Assembly: GCF_901933205.1 (NCBI RefSeq)
Contig: NC_044572.1
Location: 33,118,001-33,182,000, forward strand
DNA length: 64,000 nucleotides
Direction: 5' to 3'
Source: Camarhynchus parvulus
Taxonomy: Eukaryota > Chordata > Aves > Passeriformes > Thraupidae
Shown: in pieces, positions 1 to 12,606 of the stretch
Position numbering within the stretch: the stretch's first letter is position 1
Layout: each line of letters starts with the position of its first letter
The notes under the pieces: model-generated
Told to the model about the DNA's origin: nothing
Databases searched by the model: none
Seen by the model: only the letters and a program-made list of their open reading frames with translations
Translations under genes and position numbers: made by a program

Positions 1-2045
1 CCACAGAGGAGGCATAATATTTTTTAGGAAGGATACTGCAGTAATGATTCTACATCTTACAGCTTACAATAGTGCTTAACTGTTTTGGGCTGTTATCATG
101 ATGTTATTTTAGGGATTTTCATTACAGCAGATAGTTACATTAAAACTGCATTAAAGTAGGTAGTTGCCAGACTCTGCTGGTGCCTTACTAAGACACACAC
201 AGAAGACACGTGTGAAAGCACTTCCCCTGCCACATACAAGTGGGTAATTTACAATATGGCTGGAGGTGACAGCTATAATTAGATTTCTTTCTACGTGCTC
301 ATTCTGATGACTAACCTTGGGCTGCAAAGAGTGTGACACCCAGTTGCCCACTGCTTAGAACAAGGGTCCAAGAACAGCCTTTTTTCTGGTGTAGTTATAA
401 AAGCAGGTAAATATTATCTTATCTCTGCAAGTTAGGAAAGTGGGACCCACAGGCAAAATTTGCCTTGGAGAGCACTATCAGTCTCATAGAGGTAGAAATA
501 GGGCAAAATCAGAGTCCCAGGACATGACCCAGTCTGTCTGGCTCTGCTGTCTCTTTGGCTCTTTTCTTCTCCTACTATAACCGTTTACCACATCACTGAG
601 CACCTCGCTGGCATCACTGTCTGTACTATTGGGGAAGACATGGGAAAAAGACACTGGGTAGCTTTCCCAAGGCCTGAGTACCAGAGATCTTTGATGCATA
701 AATTCCCTTCATCACGCTTGCACCATGCTCTGAGTCACTCTGGCTCTCCAAAGGCTGGGTCTGCCCATGCCTAAGGTGGATGGAGTTTTTCCCAAGTTTT
801 TCTCATTGCCTGCCTGTTTTCTTTCCAGGACAACTCCCAACAGACCCGCATTTTATCCTCCACCAACTTTAATCCTTGAAGTTTCAGAGCCACGCTATGC
901 TAAAAAATCCCAAACAAACCAAGAAACAATTGTTGCAAAACAATACCAGACGTTGCTTAAACAAGAAAGAGCTTATGCCAGTAGCCAAACAGGAAAGAAA
1001 CAAAATACAGTTTAATACATTAGGCTACAGCATTAGTAGTTTTTTGTATTGATATAGATGAGTATTTCCACAGGGTCCAAATGTACTGACTGACTGAAGA
1101 TGGATGAGTTTAAGGGAGCAGATCTGACAAGTTCAATGTTTAAAATTGAAATATGAGACAAGCAAGTGAAGAGGAACATGAACAAACAGGGCACACATCC
1201 CAGTTTCATCAAGGGGACCAAGTTCCTCCATCTAGGCTAGGAACAAAGGAGTCTGTCTCTCAGTAGGATGAGGCTATTGGAAGGGCAAATGCTGACACTC
1301 CCGTGGTCGAGCCAGGGTGTTATCCTTCCTGCCCAACCACAGCTCATCCCCTGTGCTTCTTGTATATGGATAAACAAGAGAAGGAGTATCATATATATTC
1401 ATACTCCATATATATATATGAATTTGCACGTGCATATGTGTTTATATACATATAAAGAGTACAACTATATGACTCAACTGAGATAGATTCTGCAGTTGCA
1501 GTTGGAAAAGCAGATCCATCAGCACAGATCCAACTAGCCTGACACACTTAGAATTAAATTTTATTCTGTACCTTAATAACTTTGAATATTACTTCTTCGA
1601 AACAAATTTGCCCTTTGTTGTGCTGAACGGCATTGTAAAAGGGAACTATATGTCTTTCATTAAAAAACTCAAACCCCAGCAGCCCTTATCAATGGACTGT
1701 AACTGTTTATTAACCTGATTTCTAGCATCCTTTTTGCAAGGGAAGTTGGAAATCCACTCCATGTGAAGCAAACATCTTTGAAATTTTAATGCTTTCTATC
1801 TTGTATGTATGCTTCCTATATATATTCTATGAATGATTTCTTTTTTTTGCCAGTTTTATCCTCAGTTAACTCTTGCCTTGCTAACAAGCAGCATCATTTT
1901 ATGCTACTAGCAACACATACTTATTTTCACCTGGGAATGAGGTCCAAATACCATAAAAAGGAGCAGAAACTGGATGACGCTGGCTGCATTCAAACTGCCT
2001 GCAATTGCTGTCTAAGATGCAGCTCCTTCCCTCTGTTGATTTTTT
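1..2045. other. Non-coding spacer, no gene recognised
   Basis: AT-rich sequence with only short open frames (the longest about 100 codons), none with a recognisable domain, signal peptide or repeat. A patch near 1388-1460 is made largely of TA and CA/TG dinucleotide steps and would fold into weak AT hairpins. I see no splice-bounded open frame that I would defend as an exon. A small or rapidly evolving exon could be missed without a protein search. Confidence 0.55.
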
Positions 2046-2095
2046 TGGTCCAACCCCTCTCTGGCCAGGTCGGTGACCTTAGGTGCCACAGCATC
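2046..2095. mobile_element. Possible fragment of a CR1-type LINE
   Basis: The stretch around GGTCCAACCCC, followed by AGGTC, GTGACCTTAG and GTGCCACAG, resembles from memory the segment of chicken-repeat-1 LINE copies that reads GTCCAACCCC, then GGTCACCTAG, then a GTTGCACAG-like string. Only about 50 bases resemble it, and neither the CR1 3-prime tail repeat nor a reverse-transcriptase frame is visible nearby. CR1 is the dominant interspersed repeat of birds and other sauropsids, so a decayed piece would be expected, but chance similarity is possible. Confidence 0.25.
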
Positions 2096-4842
2096 TGGGG
2101 TTGAACAACTAGACAGTCTCAGTGCAGTTCTACAGTGCTTCTCTCCCCCTGAAAAAATCCTTAGCCAAGATTGTCCCAATTCACTTCTCCTGGCTTCTCT
2201 GGGCACAAGGAACACCAGAAAGCTCTGGTGGCCTTCATTTCTTCCAGGAAATTATAATATATCCCCTCACCAAGAGTCAGAAAATGTGGAAAAACAATTT
2301 CAAGAAATATCATCACCTTAGCAACAGCCTTAGAAAGTCCTGTACCTGTTGGTTTTGGGACATTTTATACATATTCTTGTATGGTTTGACCTGTAAATGT
2401 AAACTGTGACCTAGATATGAGCTTGCTGTGGTGACACACAGCATAGGTGACAACATACACATCTGTGTGGAAGGTAGGAATAAGTACTGCTTATAGAAAA
2501 CAGGATTTATAGGATTCACACACACATACACACACACACACACATATATGCTGTTCAGAAAGGCAATGAAGTTGCTAAATATTTCAATAACATTCTCAGC
2601 TTCTGAAACATCATCACCTGTGGAGATAATGTCCTTTTTTACAGACTAGCCTGTGGCTGCTCCTGTTCTTTGCTGTTCCTGCTCTTTCACTGGGGAAAAA
2701 AAAGGCAGGTTTTTCTACCCTCACAAGTCAGGCAGAATGACATGAGAATAGGAAACACAGGGAGAGTAAATAGTGGAAACCAGTAAGCAAAACAGGATAT
2801 ATGGTACTGCAGAAAGTTTTAAGGATTTCTGCATTATCCATCAGTTATGTCACAGTCTTTCTAAATTAAAAAGGTTCATGTCTAGGAGCAGCTCATTACC
2901 ATCCCTGTAAGAAACTCTTATACAGCAGATAGTGGAACAGTGTGAAATGTTACATCCTGAGGTTATTTTGTTCAGAAAAAATCCTTCTCATCAGTTGGCT
3001 GTGTTACACTGAGTTCTACAAAATGAGGGTAGCAAGAATAAAATGTAGACAAGCTTTACAGCAGCTCCTGTCCTGTGAAGTCTCTGGAGAATTTGCACAG
3101 CAGGATAGTGTGGTGTGATACGAAGCTTTTCTCTTGCATGCAGTGAAGGCCATTGCTGAAGTCTATTAAAATCAAATTACTTTTGTTTCACTATGGCTTA
3201 AACCCAGTCACAACCTCCTCCCTGTGCAGATTACTGCAGGTAGCACATCTGCCAATGGGTCTCCTGCCTTAAGTGTAGGATACCCTTGTCCTTCATTTTG
3301 AGAACTCCATATGCTGCTAACAAAAAGAACTAGCTCTGGAGAATGAGTGTATGTGTTTTGTCTAAAGGCTAAAATTGTTTAATTAGAGTTGGGGAATCCA
3401 GCAGTAATCCAGACAGCATCTGACTCTAGGCATACTGAAGACCCTGTAGAAAATCTGAGAATACGTTTTCCATCTTCTCTCAAATACCAGAAACACAATT
3501 CCTAATTTGTATGGTCAGGCCTGTAGAAAAATATTTACACTGTGCAGATACAAGAGGAGAACTCTTTAGTCCTAAACAATTTAGCTATGTTGGCAAAAAA
3601 AAAGGGGGGGAAAACCCATCTAACAAACATGTGGTAAACAATGAAGCCAACAAAATGCTGCCTTTTGCCAGTGTAAATTAAGCAATCCCAAGAGGTGGTC
3701 TAAATATGCAAGCAGAAAAACCCCTTTTGCCAGTATAAGCTGCATCTCCACAGGGGACCTTTGCTGCTTTTGCTGGCAAAGCTTTTAATGTGTAAACCAG
3801 AGTTGCTGATACTGCCTTGTAAGCACAACTGATAAAAAAAATGTACATTTATAATTCCTTTTGTCTGTCTGAAGCGGTCATTTCCACCCCGCAGCTGGAC
3901 GCTGGTGAGCTGCATACACATGGATGAGCATTTGGGTAAAGTGAGCATGGGGAGAGCACTGTAACAGAGCAGGAAAATCCCAAACTGAGAATGAAATGAT
4001 AAACCACTGGTCATGCTAACCAATTATTCAGGCGTTGTTTAACAGGATTTGTGTAGTTGAGCTCAGTCATAAAATTATTGCTGCTGTAAATGTATCATTG
4101 TGCTGTCCCACCGGTTAAGTCTGTATGGAAACACTGTAAGTGTTGTCATCTGAGGGGCAAAATTTCTTTGTCTGACTGGATAAACTGATGTAAAAACTCT
4201 GTTTTATTAACCACAAAAGTCTAATCCCCCATTGCTTTTCCCTTGTGTACCCATACACTTATCTCTACCTGGATAAGGATGTCAGGGGCTGTTCTTGTTT
4301 CAACGTAATGGGATGGCAGAGGTGATGACACACATGTAAAAGCCAGGTCTGATTTTGTAAAGCAGAATCTTCACATCTCTGCTTAACCTAGATCACCTAA
4401 AAAAAGCTTAGAAATTAAAAAAAATTGGTCTTTTGAGAAAACTTGCCTATTTTCCTTTTACAAGATGGGAGCTGTCCTACAGGCCTGATCCTCAAACTTC
4501 TGGGGAGAATCGTCATGAGCTTAGAGTCATGCTTAGCCTGTGCAAAAAGAGCCAGATGAATGGAAGAACTAAAGGTAGGTTTGAGCCCAGATCTAGACCA
4601 ACATATAACAGTAATTTCACTACTACATAATAAATAAAATAATATTTAGATATCTAATATATATAGTATATATTTTTTTATCTTCACTAATTGTGTTTCA
4701 AGGAGGTGTTGTGAAAATTGTGACATTAAGATAGTTTAGATAGCTTAAAATTTCAAAGATCTTTCCTGTAGCCCCTGGACAGGAGACAGGACAGAACATT
4801 CTGGTTATGAGGGAGCAATGCTCACAAGGCAATGCTCATGAG
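2096..4842. other. Non-coding spacer around a (CA)n tract
   Basis: Nothing gene-like is supported. Open frames stay below about 110 codons and overlap in conflicting frames. The stretch has runs of A and T (for example near 2695 and 3597) and one dinucleotide microsatellite, listed separately. No RNA gene, CpG-rich promoter or transposon end was seen. Confidence 0.5.
2517..2549. repeat. (CA)n microsatellite
   Basis: About 14 CA units, with one T interruption at 2527, ending in a short TATATG. Alternating purine-pyrimidine DNA of this kind can adopt left-handed Z form and is usually length-variable between individuals. Confidence 0.9.
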
Positions 4843-4907
4843 CAAATATTTAGCGGCCTGACTACCTGACTATTTGACCTAAATACAAATATTTAGTAGC
4901 CTGACTA
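4843..4907. repeat. Imperfect 43-bp tandem duplication
   Basis: A 22-base string at 4843-4864 (CAAATATTTAG, two variable bases, then CCTGACTA) recurs at 4886-4907 with two differences, both transitions. The period is 43 bases. The intervening part also contains a nearby repeat of CCTGACTA-like sequence, and CAATGCTCA occurs twice just upstream (near 4816 and 4830). It looks like local slippage or a short tandem duplication. Confidence 0.7.
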
Positions 4908-6650
4908 AGGTAAAATATCAGCAGAAGTTAAGTACTTTCTCTTGAACATCAAAAAAAAAAAAAAAAAAAAAAGAGGGAACAAACTAAATAACATTTCCAC
5001 TCCCGCTAAACTAAGCTACGTTGAATGGGTGAGTTCAGCCAGAACAGAATTCAGCCCAGAGTGATTCTGAGAAAAAAAGAATATCATGGGAACACAGAAA
5101 CAAAGATGCAGGCCCCTCATATACCTGTTGAGGAAAAGGAGGTGGCAGTATCATGCATGTGTCTTTGTTGGCATAACAGGCACAGAGAGAGGAGCTGTGT
5201 CTGCATCAGGTGATAATATTCAGTTGTAACCAATTTATTTACCATATATCAGTTTCCATGCAGGAAGTTATTAATTTTGATGATGCCCAGCAATAGCATT
5301 TTGCCTCTTCAGAGTCCTACACATGTGATAAGCAGGTGTGAGCAATTTGCCATTGTGGTGGGTGTCTGCAGCTAGAGCCATTCTCCTTTCTGTTACAGCT
5401 GAAATGGGTTGCCTGCATACATTAAACACTGCAGTAATAATCACACCTCCTTTTTAAACTCAGGTTTGGTTGATAACCTGTAAGAACCATCTGTACATTT
5501 GAGATTCAGTGTGTGGAAGCCTGCGATTGTGAATGATGGGTTAGTGGTCTTGGATGTCCTCTGCATTTTGTGTAGCCAAGGATGTCCCCATGGCTGCTCT
5601 GTAAAGGCCAGTATCACTCTTCTGCATCTTGTACTCTTGGGCTCTGCCTCATGCTACCCAAGGCAGCCCTGGAAAGCCCCACAGAGCACCCAGGAGAGTG
5701 TTCTTGGACGTCCTGTTTGGAGAAACCAAGGACAGCACAAACCATCTCAAACTAAAATAGTGAGCATCACAGTTCCAGCTCTGTCCCTGCTCCCAGATGC
5801 CCATGTGTCCATGCAAGGGAGCATCTCACTCCCAGGAGCACCGCAGTGATGGAGCAGGTGGTCACCATGGGGAGCCTCAGGCAAAGCAGTGCCCAGGAGC
5901 TGCAGAAGGACAACACCAAGGAGGGAGCCTTGTGCCACTGCCTTGCCAAAGCAAGGAAGCATCTGCCCAAAGCTGAGAAGACTCTGAAGGGCTTGATATT
6001 AGACTACTTTTATTTTATAAAATATACAGAACAGTAAGGTCTTATGAAAACTGATGTTTGGAAAAATGACTCTCAAATGCAGACAAGATTTTTGCCTCGC
6101 TCCTTCTTGACTACACCTCTGCTCACTGTGACACAGTACAGAAGAGATGACTTCTGAGGTAAAGGTACAAATTTCATCTTCATGGTAGCAAGATTTGGTC
6201 CTGGAGATTGAAAAATCAGTCCACAGACACATAGAAAAAGACCTCTAGAAAGGTTCATGGCATGAAAGAGTTAAACCCAGAATGAAAAGAAAGATCAAGT
6301 AGATCCCTATTCCTTCTACATTTAAAATATAGCAAATAGTGTCTTGAACATAGGGCATATATATTAGAGCTAAGGGCAGGTATTTAGATTTATTCTAGCT
6401 CACTGTCCATTAGCTGCATAAAATAAATATGAAATATTTCAGTCCAATGTATTTAAAAGCCCTATCACCATGGAAATGTAAAGCATCTCCAGAGGCCACA
6501 TAGGGGTGTCAAAGCAGTCTAATGCAATGAGGCTGCTCAGGGTTTTGAAGCACCCCCAGGTCTCTCACCAGCACTGAGTGCTGTTTCTGTGTGGCTTCAC
6601 TTCCTTGATTGCCTGGTGTCAGAAAAAAAACCTCAATTGCAACTCTCTGA
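4908..6650. other. Non-coding spacer, GC-richer patch at 5.5-6.0 kb
   Basis: Includes a 22-A tract at 4951-4972. Roughly 5500-5960 is richer in GC than its surroundings, and open frames overlap there on both strands (up to about 116 codons). None has a domain or family resemblance that I recognise, and simultaneous open frames on both strands are what a locally low stop-codon frequency gives. Confidence 0.45.
4951..4972. repeat. Poly(A) tract, 22 A
   Basis: An uninterrupted run of 22 A. It could be a simple homopolymer or the relic of a retroposed tail. The preceding sequence shows no recognisable tRNA-derived head, LINE 3-prime end or processed transcript, so I call it only as a homopolymer. 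Confidence 0.9.
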
Positions 6651-6767
6651 TATATACTGGTGTATATAAAATGCCTTTGCCAGGGCATGATATAAACAAC
6701 TAATGGCAAATGCATGCATTTACCAGGGCTCAAGCCCTTGGTATACACCTGCATTTACCATTAGTTG
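6651..6767. repeat. Cluster of hairpins including a 71-nt stem-loop
   Basis: Three inverted repeats follow each other. The first is a 7-bp stem (6651-6657 with 6662-6668) with a 4-nt loop. The second is a weak stem at 6671-6675 with 6684-6688. The third and strongest spans 6697-6767: CAACTAATGGCAAATGCA pairs with its inverted copy at 6750-6767 at 17 of 18 positions. Then come a symmetric 6-by-6 internal loop (6715-6720 and 6744-6749) and a 9-bp inner stem (6721-6729 with 6734-6743, one bulged T) closed by four bases at 6730-6733. The strand is unknown. The third hairpin has the length of a microRNA precursor, but could equally be a small palindromic transposon remnant. Confidence 0.65.
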
Positions 6768-9292
6768 CTCTCTTAATAATAAATTATTGAAGACATATTT
6801 CCTTTAATGTTTACCTAAAGAGGGAGCAGCTAAGAAAAGCTGCACGCACTGAATTCAAGTAGGGGATATTTCTTTCCTACTATAAACAGAACTGATTATA
6901 AAACCAGAATGCAAACTGAGCTCCTTACCCTTCAGTTTTGTATGAGGTTACATTTCTTTGCAAGACTCCAGTTTCTTCACTTTTTTACTGCATTCCAACT
7001 CAGGGAGATATAAACCAAAGCAAACAAAGTGCCCCCCAAAGGAGTCTCTCCCCCTTAAGCAGGACTTCTATTTTTAATTCCCTACAGCTTTTAAAACATT
7101 TGAATGGGAAGCCTCCATCAGTCTTTGGTGGAAAAGAATTCCTGCTGGTCTCTCAGGACGTCCACTCCAGATAATCTCAACTGGCAGCTGGATATAAGAC
7201 CGATATCTCTTCTCAGAGGGGTTCCTTGCAGTTGCATTTCAGCACTTTCCATCTTTGCAAAGAAATCCTTTAAACAGTCATATTTTCTTCCCTCAAAGAC
7301 AAATTAGGAAAAAATTTTAAAAAAGAAAGAAAACTTAAAAAAAATTTACCATCTTGCTTGTTGGCAGTGAATCTTCCACATTTTGCTGATGCCTTTTCCC
7401 AAAGCATGATCTCAGCTGAGATCTGACCTTGCTCTGGACAACAGCAGGAATGCAAGCAGGCACCCATGATAGGAGGTCTGACACTGTCTTTACCCATCAC
7501 ATCTCCAAAAAATGTTGTTTGCCACATTTCTAAGGGCCTGGACCCTCCTCTGTGCTGACAGCAATGGGACTGAGCAGGAAGCAAGAGAGCTCCTACACCC
7601 ACCTCACAAGACAGAAGAAAATTGCAAGAAACTGAAATAATATCCTGTATTTCCAGCAATAGAGGAACAGAGTGGGAAAAAATTTTAAACATGCCAGAAG
7701 TGTTTACAGGACGGCTCCTTTAAAAAGCTTAAGCTGAAGCAATTTATCCGTCCTTCCAAGAATTTTAAGGCAGGAACTACCTCCTCATGATCCCCAAGGA
7801 AGGAACCAATTGCTTATCAAGAGTGAAAATGTGACTGAAATGTGATAGCAAAAAACAAAGAGGTCTCTAATAAATTAGAAATTCTTTCTTGAGCCTACAG
7901 AGTGCAGTCTGCTCGGAGTCTGGTTTAATCTGCTGCCATAAATAAATCCATTGAGGGAATTTTCCATAAGCTTTATCAGACAGCAAAATTCTGAAAGTCA
8001 CATCACTGCACACTGCATGATGCCTCTGGCAGATTCCACCTGGTTAATATTTATGCTGCAATCATCAGTGACTCCTTGAAACCTTTAGGGCAATATCACC
8101 ACAAAAAAAAAAAAAAAGAGCCCCTGAGCTCCTGCAGATGGGCTATCGTCATAAATTCACCCAAAAGTGGAAACTCAAATAACAGATGTGTGTTTATAAA
8201 CACAGAAAATAAAGCAAATTACTCAGTATGCTTTCAAAATGCTTAGAGCTGCAAGATATCCTCTCACACAAAAGTCCATATTCACACTTGACCACACCAG
8301 GATAGCTTTCCAGCTTACCTGGGAATTTGGATTGCAATTGCTATTACCAAGAGGCAAATTCTTGACTGGATGTTGCTCTGTGGAATGGTCTCTGGATGAT
8401 TAACACCACCATTTACCTCCCTGAAGCAACAGTTGTTTCTTATTCCCAAGCTATTAGTGCATGGAGGCATGTGGAGAGATTGTGTCAGATGTGGCAGCAG
8501 CTGTTGACAAAAACTTTATTTTTTAGACACCTCTCTGCCTTGAAATATGTTCAATGCCAAGAGGCAGAGGAGGGGTTAAAAGCTCTCCCCCACCCCGCCT
8601 TATCTCTTCCACACTCTTATCTGTCCAACAGTCCATAATAAATCAGAGAAACTCTTCTTCCATCTGGCTCACTCTAAATTCCTCACTTCCACATGATTTG
8701 GGAACATTTTCCTGACCTTTTGTGACTTTTCTGATATTGCACAGAGCAAGAGTTTGAAACCAGGGATGTTTGAACTGGGTGGAGTTGTCAGAGATGCACC
8801 TCTCCTGACGCCTCTCCTGGTCCTTGCTGTCTGCTGCTCTTTCTGCCTTTGAAGGGATGTGCCCAAGGAGGCAGCCCACGGGGAATGTCCAGCATGGATC
8901 CACTGCAGAGGGAGTGCAATAAGAAAATGCAAGGCTAAACACCTCTGAGCCCAGACACTGCTCTGTGTGGTCCCAAGACCCTTGTGACATTTGTATGTGA
9001 TTAGCAAGAAGCGTGGAGGAGCTGTAGGAAGAGACAGCTTTTGGCATACTGGTCAGTTTCCATGGCAAATGTTCCAGATATTTGTCCTTTGTCTTACAAC
9101 TGGCCCTTGATGCTGAGAGGTGAGAGGTTTTACCAAAAAAAAAACAAAGGAAAAATTATTGCTCCCATTTCCCAGTATTTTCATTATAGTTAAGCACCTT
9201 TCTGCTACATATTTCTCTCCCATTCTCCTCAGCAAGTCTATCACCTGAGGATGAGCCACCATCCCATTTTGGGCCACTACTTAACATCCAGA
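6768..9292. other. Non-coding spacer
   Basis: AT-rich with several A-rich runs, including 15 A at 8103-8117. Open frames of up to about 140 codons occur on the minus strand around 7.3-7.7 kb and 8.6-9.1 kb. They show no recognisable domain and no coding-like repetition between frames. No RNA gene was seen. Confidence 0.5.
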
Positions 9293-9486
9293 TCTCCTCC
9301 TTCTCCTCCTTCTCCTCCTCCTCCTTCTCCTCCTCCTCCTCCTCCTCCTCCTCCTTCTTCTTCTTCTTCTTCTTCTTCTTCTTCTTCTTCTTCTTCTTCT
9401 TCTTCTTCTTCTTCTTCTTCTTCTTCTTTTTCCTCTTCTTCCTATCTTCTTCATCCTCTTCCTTCTCTTCTTCCTCTTCTTCTTTT
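9293..9486. repeat. Long pyrimidine tract with (CTT)25
   Basis: The plus strand is pure C/T from 9293 to 9443 (151 bases), then continues to 9486 with two A interruptions at 9444 and 9453. It starts as CTC/TCC and CTT units, has about eight TCC units around 9331-9354, then 25 uninterrupted CTT units at 9354-9428. The tail mixes CTT and CCT units. Reading it as protein gives proline, serine or, on the other strand, lysine/glutamate runs; these are translations of a microsatellite and not a gene. Long GAA/TTC mirror repeats are known to form intramolecular triplexes and to expand. Confidence 0.97.
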
Positions 9487-12400
9487 AGAAAGCTTACAAA
9501 GGCCAGAAATAGCAAGGGATTAGAGACACCTAACCAAAAAATCCCTCCAGATCTTTTATTTTTATAAAGTTTCCACTTCTCCTTGGCACATCCAGGAAAG
9601 GCTCAGGGTTACTTAACTCCTTTAGGTCCCATCTCCAGCCACCAACCTGTTCTGCACCTCTTCTCTGTACATTTCAATGCACCTTGTACCAGCTGCTGCT
9701 CAAAAGTGTCCATGACACAGAGGAACAGTTGTTCCCTGAAGTGAAATACAGCACTAGATCATTTTGTTTTGCCCCAGTGATTGCCCAAAATGGCAAGGTA
9801 GAGAGTAAGAGAGACCCATTGTGACCCAGGTCTTCAGTGTTCAATGTGAGTCCTTTCTACAGGACTGGGGCCATGTTATCCAAGAGTGCAAACCCAGTCT
9901 GGGAGATGGGATTCTCTGACAATTCTCTGGTTTCCTAAATGCAGCCCTACTGCTGCTTCTTGCTCATATCCTTGCCTGCATAGGACTCTTTTATTTAATC
10001 AACATACACATAACTTGAAAAATACAATTCTTTGTTCTGTCTTCTGCCCTAAACATTCATTTTCAAAGAAAAGGTACAATGTGTTCATACATTAACTGCC
10101 ACACTTATCCAAATGGTGGTACAATCCCAGGCATTTGAGTTAGTGGGCTTACATTGTGCATACATAACTGTGTGTTTTCCTTTGTGATATAGGAATGGCT
10201 CAGTACAATACAGGCATATGCATGAGTAACAATGGTCAGACAAGTTATTTGGTGGTGTAAATGCACTGGCTCCACTCAAGTTACTCCTGCTCTGAATGTA
10301 GTCCCTCATGTCTGTTACATATAAGTAAAAAACAAACAAACAGAAAAAAAAATTCATGGTTTTCATGTCAGATACCTTTCATCTCAATAAATATGACATG
10401 AGAGAGTATAACCTAGAAGGAAGAGATATCTGCTACTAGCAAAATTATTTCTAAAGGAAAAAAAAAAGCAAAAAGGAAAAGAAAACCAACCCTACACCAA
10501 CATATGGTATTTATACCTCTAATGGAATGAGCTTCATAATTTATTCTGGGGTTTACCTTTTCATGAACTCTGTCTTGTTCCTGCTCATGAAAGATTTTCT
10601 GGTGCTTCAGATATATTAAAAGCACATCATTTCTGTCTCCCTCCTCTCATTTCTGTGTCTTCACACATTGATATATTTTTCTTGTGCACATGGCACAGTA
10701 ATAGCAGTAATACTGTTTGCTTCTGCTCTGCTTTTTGTCTTAGGATCTCATGCCAAGACTTATAAAGTGAAGAGCCTGAAGTTGGGATTTTATGTCCACA
10801 CTGAGGCCCTTAAACTACAGCCCAAATTTTGGAGGGCTGACTTCAAATGGGATTGGTGGTGTGCAATGCCACTGCTCAGGACACTCATTGCCAGGGTAAA
10901 GGTTCATCTCTCTCAAGCCTAAAGTTACCTGTGAAGGTCTGGTACCTGTGGCTGCCTCTGCATCCCTGTGCCAGTTCTTTGGATGCACAAGTTTTGGCCG
11001 GATTGACGGGCAGCCACTCATGGCAGCCACAGCAGGGAACCAGGCCAGGCAGCGAGGCCTGACACCCAGTTTGGTTAGACAGCCTTCATCGAGTGCTTTG
11101 GAAAATTCACACATCACAGCTGGGATTTTCAGGGGCTTGCAAACATTTGTCTCATGTTCAAGCACGTTTTTACCTACCAAAGCTTTTGTGCAGAGCACCT
11201 AACACCAACAAAAGAATTTTGCTGACCTATTTGAAACATGCTGCTGTCACCCCAGCTTTGAAATAGAGCCTTTTGGTCACATAAATCCTGCAACTCTCCA
11301 TCCCATCCCATCATGAATGACAGGATGAGCAACAACCTCCCAGGGCAGCGGTGACGGCTGCCCTGCTGGCGCAGCCCAAGCAGGGGTGCCCTGCAGAGGG
11401 CCAGCCTGGCAAAGAGGGGGAACATTCTGCTCATGCCAGGAAAGCATGGGTGTCTGTGACCTGCCAGGGTTTATTTTTGTTTTCTTAACTGAAACAGCTC
11501 TGTTGGTATAAAACATGTGCTAAGCCAGGCCCCAGTCTTCTAAGAAAATCCCAGCTCACATAGCCCCTATTTTATTCCACCATCCATCTCATGTTACAGT
11601 TAATGGGAATAACATGTGATTTTCAAAAGACAAACTTTTGCCCAACTTTTCCTGTGTATATATTTCCCTCAAACCTCTAGATTTTCATTGCATTCTCTTT
11701 TTTTGTGTTATTGTTAAATGATTTCCATCATTTAATGTCAATTTGTCCTGTTTACTCAATGCTCTCACCAAAGGAAAATGGAAAAATGCCTATACTAAAA
11801 GAGAACCTTGGGTGCTTATCTCATTGCAAAAATATTGGTTTTTTTAGGAAAGTGTGGTTCTGATAGAGTCACTTATTCTGCCAACATTCTCTTCCAATTT
11901 TTCTGTTTCCCTTTTCATCTCTGTTTTGCCCTGCTCTATGCTTTGCATATTTTAGTGAGAAAACAAACATACTTCGCAGTCCAAAGACTGGATAGGATGC
12001 GTTCATATGAGAAAACTTCCGAGCATGTGTAGTTTATTTTTTGTGTAATTGATTTTGTAGTAGATAGAAGCTGTGGTATAAACTAACAGGATAATGGTTT
12101 TGATCAGTTTCCAGTGCTTAATTACAAGTCTGCTATAACTAATTTCCTTCATGTGCTCGCAGCTGCTATGCTTTTGTCATTGGCTTATTTTTCTTTGAAA
12201 ATCTGAAAAGCATCAAGTTTTTCTGTGAAAGTCGTCTGCCCTGATTGACTCCTGCAAATGCCTCATTACCACAGTCATTCTGCAAAGCTGCAGAGCTGTT
12301 TCAAACCTTGCATTCAAATAATTTCTCTTCTCTTTTTCTTTTTAAGGAGGGAAAAGTGATCTTTTGAAACACTGCGGAATATCTGACATGAGACCAGTTT

Positions 12401-12606
12401 GCTTTACAATAGAAACAGACTTGTGGGAAGCACAGCAGAATTTACTGGGTTGGCTGCACCACTCATTTGTAAACAATATGTATTTTGAAAGAAAGCAGTG
12501 GATGATGTTGGAGTGTTTGTCTGTTTGTTTGTTTTTACAGAGATACATGATATGGCCCCTTAAGCGCTTTATTTTAATAAGGGAATCTGCTCAGTGAAAT
12601 CTCCAC
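9487..12606. other. Non-coding spacer, GC-richer block near 10.8-11.5 kb
   Basis: Mostly AT-rich. From about 10800 to 11460 GC is higher and overlapping open frames of 70-127 codons appear on both strands. None resembles a known family. No promoter-like CpG island is present because CG steps remain scarce. One sub-segment (12101-12335) is listed separately as a weak regulatory candidate. Confidence 0.45.
12101..12335. promoter_or_regulatory. Weak candidate conserved non-coding element
   Basis: Repeat-free sequence with a TAATTA homeodomain-type core at 12119-12124 and further AT-rich binding-site-like strings. It has the look of vertebrate conserved non-coding DNA: low CpG, no microsatellite and no useful open frame. 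This is an impression only; conservation cannot be seen from one sequence. Confidence 0.18.

Noticed and set aside
1388..1460. TA-rich patch with possible hairpins
   Set aside because: Low-complexity AT sequence pairs with itself by chance; there is no defined arm and loop structure.
4951..4972. Poly(A) tract as the tail of a processed pseudogene
   Set aside because: No recognisable transcript-derived sequence precedes it and no target-site duplication was found.
9156..9523. Open frames encoding long lysine/glutamate or proline/serine runs
   Set aside because: They are translations of the CTT/CCT microsatellite and not proteins.
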